Below are positions 5,901 through 11,068 of a stretch of 17,629 nucleotides of DNA, in pieces. The notes under the pieces were generated by a model, which saw nothing but the letters and a program-made list of their open reading frames with translations, had not been told where the DNA came from and did no database searches. This DNA comes from Cyanobacteria bacterium OH_SFB_17 (GTDB lineage Bacteria; Cyanobacteriota; Vampirovibrionia; Gastranaerophilales; Gastranaerophilaceae). Made by a program: the position numbers and the translations under genes. Every line of letters begins with the position of its first letter. Position 1 is the first letter of the stretch. The stretch covers positions 1 through 17,629 of the forward strand of contig JAEWYI010000064.1 of NCBI GenBank assembly GCA_023395735.1. Reading direction: 5' to 3'.

Positions 5901-7273
5901 TGATAAATTTGATAGACCATTTCGGATAATTTTTCTATTTTGGGAAGGTCTTGAAGTGTTTCGAGAAGTTTTTTGTATTTTTGAGTGTATTCATCAAGTT
6001 CAAATTCAAAAGGGGCGAGAGTTTTTGTTTTGTCAAAACTTTCGAGAATTTGTTTGCAATGTTTTAGAGGAATTTGCAAAAAGCTTAAAATTGAGCGAAT
6101 ATCAAACTCGCAGAGATTTTCTTTGAAAGAAGAATCGGTAAGTTTTAGAATTGTCAAAGAAGCTAACACGATTGGGTTTTGGATAATTTTTTCGCTTCCA
6201 GATAAAAAAATTGGATTGGCTGAAGTTTGTATTCCTTCTTTTATGCAGAATTTAAGCATATCGTCGATTGTGGGTGTGATTATTGATATTTCGGAAGGTT
6301 TTGCCCCGTTTTTGAGAAGGTTTTTGATTTCATTCATTCCGGAATCCAGCATTTGAGCTCTTTTAGAAAAAGAAAAGAGAGAAAAGTTATCAAGTTTTGT
6401 GTTTTTTTGTTCGATTACGTTTGAAAAAATTGTGAGTGCATCGTTTTTTAAAGCGTTATTGTCTTCAAGATTTTCCGCGTTTTGTCCGAACAGTTTTTCT
6501 AGTTTCTCAGAAACGGTTTTGTCGGCGCTGAGATACCCTGAGCGGCTTGCTCCAAGCTTGTCGTATGCAATAAAAAAGTCTTTCAGTTGAGGTTTCAGGT
6601 GTTTTATGAAATCAAAACATATAGGCGTAATTTCGTCTGCATCATCAACTATTAGGTATTCAATATTAGAAAAATATTTGGTGTGAGTGGCAATATAATT
6701 GAATATTAGGCTTTGTCTAAGATAGTCGAGCGCTCTTGCTTCGAGCGTTTTTTTCTTGAATTCGTCAAGTGCAAGTTTTGCATCTTTTGAAAAACTTTCC
6801 TTTAAGACCTCTTCCGAGCGCCATTTTACGTCCTTGTCGCTCAGATTGTTTTGTACAATTAGGGAGTATCTTCTAAAAAGTTGGTGAAGTAGCGATTTTT
6901 TTGAATTGTAGCCTTCAAATTTTATTTCGGATATTATTTCGCGCATTATAAATTGCGAGACTTCTAGCCCAGTGAGGTTTGGTAGGATTTTTGTATTTTG
7001 GTTTTCCGGAATTTTGTTTTCAATATCTGCCCAATTGTCAGAAATGGTGTTATAAACAAGCCCGAAAAAAGAGTACACTTGGAGTTTTTCGACGACATCG
7101 ATTGAGAGTTTGTTTAGAGTTTCTTCAATGAATGTATTTTTTTTATTCGAATTTTGTAGAAGCACAAGAATTTTCGAGCTTTCAATCCCCGAGTTCAAAA
7201 GTTCGGCAAAACAGTTTATTAATTTTTGGGTTTTTTCGCTCGAAATAGAGCCTTGTAAAAGCATAAACGCCAA
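2972..7273 (-). CDS. Tandem SF1 helicase (degenerate AddB-like + active UvrD/AddA-like) with embedded DUF559 nuclease domain
   Basis: A 1433-residue protein with two SF1 helicase cores. The N-terminal core (about 1-625) is degenerate: Walker A reads GSISSEKT (8-15) with Glu in place of the last Gly; motif II is VDDADE (209-214); motif III is AYDKLGA; motifs V and VI are barely traceable. This is AddB/RecC-like. The second core (about 635-1433) is complete: PGAGKT (659-664), TIHGLAL (716-722), EDEAQD (993-998), GDINQ (1021-1025), MTLHKSKG (1326-1333), YVAITRAKR (1396-1404). It should move along DNA using ATP. Residues about 784-932 are a foreign insert carrying a DUF559 nuclease. The start is TTG at 7271-7273 behind AGGGA at good spacing; ATG at residue 4 is an alternative. 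It is coupled to the nuclease gene downstream. Together these suggest an AddAB-like recombination complex rearranged into two chains. Whether the insert impairs activity cannot be told from sequence. Confidence 0.9.
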   Translation of the reverse strand: MAFMLLQGSISSEKTQKLINCFAELLNSGIESSKILVLLQNSNKKNTFIEETLNKLSIDVVEKLQVYSFFGLVYNTISDNWADIENKIPENQNTKILPNLTGLEVSQFIMREIISEIKFEGYNSKKSLLHQLFRRYSLIVQNNLSDKDVKWRSEEVLKESFSKDAKLALDEFKKKTLEARALDYLRQSLIFNYIATHTKYFSNIEYLIVDDADEITPICFDFIKHLKPQLKDFFIAYDKLGASRSGYLSADKTVSEKLEKLFGQNAENLEDNNALKNDALTIFSNVIEQKNTKLDNFSLFSFSKRAQMLDSGMNEIKNLLKNGAKPSEISIITPTIDDMLKFCIKEGIQTSANPIFLSGSEKIIQNPIVLASLTILKLTDSSFKENLCEFDIRSILSFLQIPLKHCKQILESFDKTKTLAPFEFELDEYTQKYKKLLETLQDLPKIEKLSEMVYQIYQNLVEIQNYSTEEIIKFNFFIKQIEDFENVFGKKIKKTEIITQIENSIISENPYSTLDINENDLVIATPQKIIDNQVQTKYQIWFDVSSDEWVKNDTGPLYNAWVFQSDWEKSEYTLQDNIELSRQKTARILRKLTHCATEKVLTFASLFDTSGIENFGGIERYLKQGSQKNVIKSKTFIPREDQKEVLEYKKGKMAISAVPGAGKTTILLALIIKLLNDGINPENIFVLTYMESAARNFRERIQNSNQELSQLPNISTIHGLALKILKENANFEKLGLNADFEICDDTQRSRILREIASELDVKKTEMEDFDRGVSIYKMSGGENTLTPSPSPLKGEGNIPKISPCQYSTDTLLKAKELRKNQTEPEELMWFILRNNSFCDTKFRRQAPLGKYIVDFLCPEKKLIIELDGSQHLAEDNLKHDKTRDAFLESEGYQVLRFYNSDILNNIEAVLDKIFLALHPSPLRGEGQGVRVQKPSTADKKVTKFLEFAEKYKKRLAENNLIDYDDMLLMSVRLLEENPDILSYYQEICHYIIEDEAQDSSAIQQRLIELLSSKHKNLIRCGDINQAITTTFSNADVEGFRRFIEESETKVSMDCSQRCTKDVWKLANDLILYAEAKEETKKAFYNIFMRPVEGKNPEEKNAISSFVFENEFAEKNYILKQIKNILSKNPKATIGILLRSNFQVGRWTSFINNAGLRTITRSECLEQKGIFRTIYAILKIIQNPFDNENIANNYEVLAELGHCKSNLYQTIKNGEKPFIQMNVDEMNNIGLELFYWDLIFWLSFSSLPAEELAIKIGLHYYSSDIEKSNVYLISTLIKRLSNSYKSYPVLIERLGELAKKPNLSGFKFFSEEEKSDKEILEGKVQIMTLHKSKGDEFDAVFLPEMLEKNLPLAFENVSLKKNARFMETIREFNPNYRQKTDDELKIFLLEENLRLMYVAITRAKRKLCISSNKTSRTSVIPQPSTIFKTMEGQR
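4481..4520. repeat. Inverted repeat, 3' end of the DUF559 cassette
   Basis: A GC-rich 40-mer beginning CACCCTCACC. Its inner 25 nt form a perfect 10-bp hairpin, CCCCTCCCCC with GGGGGAGGGG, around the loop CTCAA. It matches the reverse complement of 4886-4925 at 38 of 40 positions. In the host frame it is read as HPSPLRGEGQGVRV. Confidence 0.9.
4886..4925. repeat. Inverted repeat, 5' end of the DUF559 cassette
   Basis: The partner of 4481-4520 in opposite orientation, differing at two adjacent positions near the middle (CCTAG against CCCTG). It carries the same 10-bp GC hairpin. In the host frame it is read as TLTPSPSPLKGEG. The two copies could also pair with each other over about 40 bp. Confidence 0.9.
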
Positions 7274-7285
7274 TCTTTCCCTGAT

Positions 7286-7331
7286 ATCAACTCCGATAAG
7301 TTGATTATAACATGAATTTATATAATGTCGT
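7286..7331 (-). promoter_or_regulatory. Promoter with palindromic operator ahead of the helicase-nuclease operon
   Basis: On the minus strand TATAAT (7309-7304) is preceded at 16 nt by ACGACA (7331-7326). A perfect inverted repeat, ATCAACT (7286-7292) and AGTTGAT (7299-7305) with a 6-nt centre, starts inside the -10 box and covers the expected transcription start. The position suits a repressor site. The promoter overlaps the 3' end of the XRE regulator gene, so the operon may be read both from here and from the XRE promoter. Confidence 0.5.
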
Positions 7332-7542
7332 CGGGTAAAATCTGATTTAATTTAACTTTCAAAGCAAGGCAAATGTTTATAACGACAAATATACTAGGGT
7401 TTGCTTTTGCGTTTTCAATCATATTAAGATATTTTGTTGTAATTCCTGAAGCTTCTGCAAGTTGCTCTTGGGACAATTTTTTTCTTGCTCTTTCTGCTCT
7501 AATATTAGACGATATTATGCTTAAAATATATTCTTTTTCCAT
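7318..7542 (-). CDS. XRE-family HTH transcriptional regulator
   Basis: A 74-residue single-domain Cro/CI-type DNA-binding protein. The helix-turn-helix spans about residues 23-50: LSQEQLAEASGI, recognition helix ITTKYLNMIE, then the typical NPSIFVVINICLAL. There is no second domain, so it probably acts as a small dimeric repressor. I chose the ATG at 7540-7542. An ATG 39 nt upstream (7581) extends the frame to 87 residues, but a TATAAT ends just 1 nt before it and its extra residues contain the -35 box of the pilin gene. Neither start has a clear ribosome site. The gene stops 44 nt before the helicase gene on the same strand and diverges from the pilin-like gene, so it may control both and itself; that is inference. 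Confidence 0.88.
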   Translation of the reverse strand: MEKEYILSIISSNIRAERARKKLSQEQLAEASGITTKYLNMIENAKANPSIFVVINICLALKVKLNQILPDDII

Positions 7543-7561
7543 ATAAAGATAATATCTAAAC

Positions 7562-7590
7562 TTGACAAAATTAGTATCCATGATTATATA
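7562..7590 (+). promoter_or_regulatory. Promoter of the pilin-like gene
   Basis: TTGACA (7562-7567), a 17-nt spacer and TATATA (7585-7590): a perfect -35 at ideal spacing with a near-consensus -10. The leader would be about 50 nt. It overlaps the divergent promoter of the XRE gene. Confidence 0.65.
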
Positions 7591-7611
7591 TTTTTATAGT
7601 AATATAGTTCA
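7583..7611 (-). promoter_or_regulatory. Promoter of the XRE regulator gene
   Basis: On the minus strand TGAACT (7611-7606), a 17-nt spacer and a perfect TATAAT (7588-7583). Its -10 shares bases with the -10 of the divergent pilin promoter, so the two should exclude each other. Transcription would start near 7576, inside the longer possible reading frame, which favours the start codon at 7542. Confidence 0.5.
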
Positions 7612-7648
7612 CATAATGCTAAGTTTAATTAAATAATAGGGTAAAGAT

Positions 7649-8284
7649 GTGAAATTTATAAATAAAAAAAATAATTATATTTCTTTTATAGCATTTACAC
7701 TTGCAGAGGTCGTAATTGTTATCGGCATAATTGGAATTATTGCTGAGATGACTATTCCAAATTTGATAAGTGATTTTAGAAAAACAGAAATAGCAACAAG
7801 AACAAAAAAGTTTTACAGTACGTTTTCTCAGGCAATAAAACTTTCTGAAGTCGAAAATGGTGATAGTAGATATTGGACAATGCCTGAAAAAACTTACGAT
7901 AGTATAAAAGTTTTTTTAGATACATATTTACCTGTTTTGAAATATGAAAAAATTGAACCCAGCGGACCTCAGAACGCAAAAATATATTTCAATGACGGAA
8001 CAACTGGTCTTGTGGCGAAGGGCGGTTGTGTCGATTTTATTTTTGATGCGAATGGTCCTAAACCCCCAAATAGCTATGGAAAGGATAAGTTTACGTTTCT
8101 TTTTTGTCAAGGTACTGAGTCTACAAATTTTTTTGAAACTTCAAATAAAACATTTGGTGCTTATTATGAGAACAAATCAAGATCTTATCTTCTTAGTGTC
8201 TGTACAACTGATGGATACTCTTGTTCTGGCTTGTTGATGCATGACGGTTGGGAATTTAAAAGTGATTATCCGTACAAATTTTAA
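7649..8284 (+). CDS. Type IV pilin/pseudopilin-like protein
   Basis: A 211-residue protein with a class III (prepilin) signal: a short leader containing K6-K7, then FTLAEVVIVIGIIGIIAEMT, whose hydrophobic helix forms the pilus core in this family. Glu at position +5 after the predicted cleavage (E20) is present. The residue before cleavage is Ala15, not the usual Gly. Prepilin peptidase would cut between A15 and F16. The globular part is beta-rich and holds five cysteines (in KGGCVDF, FLFCQGT, SVCTTDGYSCSG and nearby), some likely disulfide-bonded outside the cell. The start is GTG at 7649 with AGGG about 8 nt upstream. No pilus assembly genes are in the window; pilins of this kind are commonly scattered as single genes in this lineage. 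It may be a minor pilin, adhesin or DNA-uptake pseudopilin. Confidence 0.85.
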   Translation: MKFINKKNNYISFIAFTLAEVVIVIGIIGIIAEMTIPNLISDFRKTEIATRTKKFYSTFSQAIKLSEVENGDSRYWTMPEKTYDSIKVFLDTYLPVLKYEKIEPSGPQNAKIYFNDGTTGLVAKGGCVDFIFDANGPKPPNSYGKDKFTFLFCQGTESTNFFETSNKTFGAYYENKSRSYLLSVCTTDGYSCSGLLMHDGWEFKSDYPYKF

Positions 8285-8395
8285 TATAAAGTAAACGATT
8301 TAATAATCAAATATTCTAAGATGTTTGAAAGTATTATTGTATAACCATGCTTCAAAACTATTTACTTTTTTTCTTTATATTATAAAGTATAAGTT

Positions 8396-10207
8396 ATGAG
8401 CGAACATAAAACAACGATAAATAGTATAATACAGTCAATGGGATTGGTGTTCGGAGACATTGGAACCAGCCCGATATATACACTAACAGTTATCTTTTTA
8501 ACAACAAAAGTCACCCCTGAAAATATCGTAAGTATTTTATCTTTGATAATTTGGACTTTATTTTCTCTAGTGACGGTTCAGTATACTTGGCTTGCAATGA
8601 GTTTGAGCAAAAGAGGCGAAGGCGGCACGATTGTTCTCAACGAAGTTTTGAGAATGCTTTTGAAAAGTGCCCGACCGATTGTGTTCTTTTCGTTTTTGAC
8701 TTATTTGGGAATTTCCCTTTTGATTGGCGACAGCGTTATAACTCCTGCAATCAGTATTTTGTCAGCGGTTGAGGGTTTAAAAATTCTTCATTGTTTCCAT
8801 AATTTGCCGCAGTATGTCATTTTGATTATAACATTGGTTATCGCAATAGGGCTTTTTTCTATCCAGAAAAAAGGTACCGAACAGGTATCAAAAATATTTG
8901 GTCCGATTATGGTGGTATGGTTTTTGGCTCTCGGGTTGTCGGGAATTGCTTCAATATGGCATTCACATCAGGTATTGATGGCGTTTAATCCGTTGCACGG
9001 GCTAAAATTCTTGTTCCATAATGGCTTGGCAGGCTTTTTTGTTCTGTCAGAAGTTATTTTGTGCGCAACCGGTGCGGAAGCTCTTTATGCCGATATGGGA
9101 CATTTGGGCAGAAAACCTATTATGTACGCTTGGTATATAGTTTTGTGTGTTTTGGTCTTAAATTATTTAGGACAGGGCGCTTTTTTAATCCAGCATCCAC
9201 ACACTCAAAATCTCTTGTTTTCAATGATTTTTTCTCAGGCAAGTTTTTTATATGTTCCGTTTCTCTTGTTGAGTATTATGGCTACAATTATTGCTTCTCA
9301 GGCAATGATAAGCGGACTTTACGCAATTGTTTATCAGGCGATTAACACAAGAATTTTACCGATGTTTAAAGTGGATTACACTTCTGAAAAAATTAACTCA
9401 CAGATTTATATCGCAACTGCAAACTGGTTTTTGCTGTTTTTTGTAATCATGGTTATTCTGATGTTCAAAGAGTCTTCAAAACTAGCTTCTGCGTACGGTT
9501 TTGCGGTTACTGCAACGTTTAACATAACTATTCTTTTGATGACAACAATTTTCTTCTTGAGAAGAAAATATTTTCAGTTTATAGTTTGTCTTGGTTTGAT
9601 GGCTATTGATGCTTCATTTTTGTTTGCCGCCTTTTACAAAATCCCGACAGGGGCATATTGGTCGTTGATTATTGCGATGATGCCTTTGTCGTTGATTCTT
9701 CTTTATATAAAAGGGCAAAGAGCTTTGTATAAAGCTATGAGCTTGATGGATAAGGATGATTTTTTAAGCGAATATAAAAAACTTTATTCAGAGGTTAATA
9801 AAATTGAGGGAACAGCGCTTTTCTTTTCAAGAGGGATTGCAAAGGTTCCGCCTTATATTGTTCAGACTATGTTTATAAATAATATTGTTTATAAAGAAAA
9901 TATTTTTATTCAAATAAACAAAACAAACGGAGCTTTCGGCTTGCATTATGATATAAATCAGGTTGCAGAAGGGCTTAGAGTGTTGACGGTAGATGTCGGT
10001 TATATGGAAGTTTTAAGATTGGAAAAAGTTCTTAAGGCTTTGGACATAGAAGAAAGAGCGATTTTCTACGGGGTGGAAGATATTGAGACAACAAATTTCT
10101 TCTGGCATTTGTTTGCTGTTTTGAAAAAAGTTACTCCTACGTTTGTTAATTTTTACAAGCTTCCTGTCAACAAAATCCACGGGGTTATCACTCAGGTTAA
10201 GATATAA
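8396..10207 (+). CDS. kup: Kup-type potassium uptake transporter
   Basis: A 603-residue KUP/HAK/KT family transporter that imports K+ with protons through the inner membrane. The length is slightly below the usual 620-660. Family motifs are present: GLVFGDIGTSPIYTL (16-30), GEGGT (74-78), GDSVITPAISILSAVEG (111-127), and GAEALYADMGHLG (226-238) with conserved Glu and Asp residues. About 12 membrane segments fill residues 12-440. A soluble C-terminal domain follows (about 465-603, starting at EGTALFFSRG). ATG at 8396 has no convincing Shine-Dalgarno site; an AT-rich run with TATAAA-like boxes precedes it. The 111-nt gap upstream shows no c-di-AMP riboswitch. It stands as a single gene, with 66 nt to the next gene. 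Confidence 0.96.
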   Translation: MSEHKTTINSIIQSMGLVFGDIGTSPIYTLTVIFLTTKVTPENIVSILSLIIWTLFSLVTVQYTWLAMSLSKRGEGGTIVLNEVLRMLLKSARPIVFFSFLTYLGISLLIGDSVITPAISILSAVEGLKILHCFHNLPQYVILIITLVIAIGLFSIQKKGTEQVSKIFGPIMVVWFLALGLSGIASIWHSHQVLMAFNPLHGLKFLFHNGLAGFFVLSEVILCATGAEALYADMGHLGRKPIMYAWYIVLCVLVLNYLGQGAFLIQHPHTQNLLFSMIFSQASFLYVPFLLLSIMATIIASQAMISGLYAIVYQAINTRILPMFKVDYTSEKINSQIYIATANWFLLFFVIMVILMFKESSKLASAYGFAVTATFNITILLMTTIFFLRRKYFQFIVCLGLMAIDASFLFAAFYKIPTGAYWSLIIAMMPLSLILLYIKGQRALYKAMSLMDKDDFLSEYKKLYSEVNKIEGTALFFSRGIAKVPPYIVQTMFINNIVYKENIFIQINKTNGAFGLHYDINQVAEGLRVLTVDVGYMEVLRLEKVLKALDIEERAIFYGVEDIETTNFFWHLFAVLKKVTPTFVNFYKLPVNKIHGVITQVKI

Positions 10208-10273
10208 TTTTTAAACAAATTTATAGACTGTCGGAGAATTAAAGTATCTTTCAATTTTATTTAAACTTTTTTT

Positions 10274-10996
10274 ATGAAGAAGTTTTTATTGATATTTTCG
10301 CTATTTTTCTTTTCTCTACCTCTTATGGCAGAGAATTATAACGTTTATAAACCGGGCGACTTTGGTCAAAACAAGTTCGATAATGTTGATGAAAAAGTTC
10401 TTTTCATTCTGGATTTTTCAAACAGCATGACCGAGCCCATAAACGGGGTTAGAAAAGTTGATATGATGTTAAAAACTATGGGCGAGATTCTTCCTTATGT
10501 TAATAAAAAAACATGGGTTGGAATGCGTGTATACGGCCACAAGATGGGATTTACTCAATATGACGCTTGCAAAGCAAGCTCGTTGCTCGTTCCGATAGCA
10601 CCCGCAAGTGCTTCTGCAATCACGGCAAAGCTTGCAAAAACAAATCCCAGGGGCATGACTCCGATTACTTATTCGCTTAAAAAAGCTGTAGAATCTGATT
10701 TTATAGGGTTTTCAGGGAAAAAACATATTATATTATTAACAGATGGCGGAGAAAATTGCGACGAAAGCCCTTGTGTCTGGGCGATGGAGCTTATAAAGAC
10801 CAGAAAAGATGTTAAGATTGATGTTATAGCTTTTAATATTTCTAATCAGGATGATTTAGACCAGCTCCGGTGTGTAGGGCTTGTGACTGCAGGAAAATTT
10901 TATACCGCAAAAACAGCTGCAGAGCTTGTTAACAGTATGCGAAATTCTCTTGGGATTAAAAAAGAAGTGGATGCAAAAATTATTCAAAACCCTTAG
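10274..10996 (+). CDS. Exported von Willebrand factor A domain protein
   Basis: A 240-residue protein with an N-terminal signal peptide (MKKFLLIFSLFFFSLPLMA, cleavage likely after residue 19) and a vWA domain that fills the rest. The metal-ion-dependent adhesion site is complete: D47-F-S49-N-S51, T129 in NPRGMTP, and D157 in LLTDGGE. It should therefore bind a divalent cation and a protein ligand in the periplasm or outside the cell. Four cysteines in the mature part (99, 162, 167, 200) could form disulfides. The C-terminus shows no membrane anchor. ATG at 10274 lacks a clear ribosome site, but the signal peptide begins exactly there. No AAA+ MoxR or other usual vWA partner is in the window, so its partner and role are unknown. 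Confidence 0.85.
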   Translation: MKKFLLIFSLFFFSLPLMAENYNVYKPGDFGQNKFDNVDEKVLFILDFSNSMTEPINGVRKVDMMLKTMGEILPYVNKKTWVGMRVYGHKMGFTQYDACKASSLLVPIAPASASAITAKLAKTNPRGMTPITYSLKKAVESDFIGFSGKKHIILLTDGGENCDESPCVWAMELIKTRKDVKIDVIAFNISNQDDLDQLRCVGLVTAGKFYTAKTAAELVNSMRNSLGIKKEVDAKIIQNP

Positions 10997-11043
10997 TAAA
11001 AACTCCTTTCTTCCCTCTTGCTTTTGGTTGGGTTTTCCACTAA
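10986..11043 (+). other. Paired inverted repeats between the vWA gene and mutS
   Basis: AAAACCC (10986-10992) matches GGGTTTT (11030-11036), and TTAGT (10993-10997) matches ACTAA (11039-11043). The order of the four arms (1, 2, 1', 2') is that of an H-type pseudoknot, though the pairs could also be alternatives. No T-run follows, so this is not a convincing terminator. Confidence 0.25.
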
Positions 11044-11068
11044 AATATCCTTAAAGGGATAATTTTGA

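Noticed and set aside
8285..8395. Riboswitch or c-di-AMP element ahead of kup
   Set aside because: The spacer is short and AT-rich, with only loose pairings and none of the conserved core of such elements.
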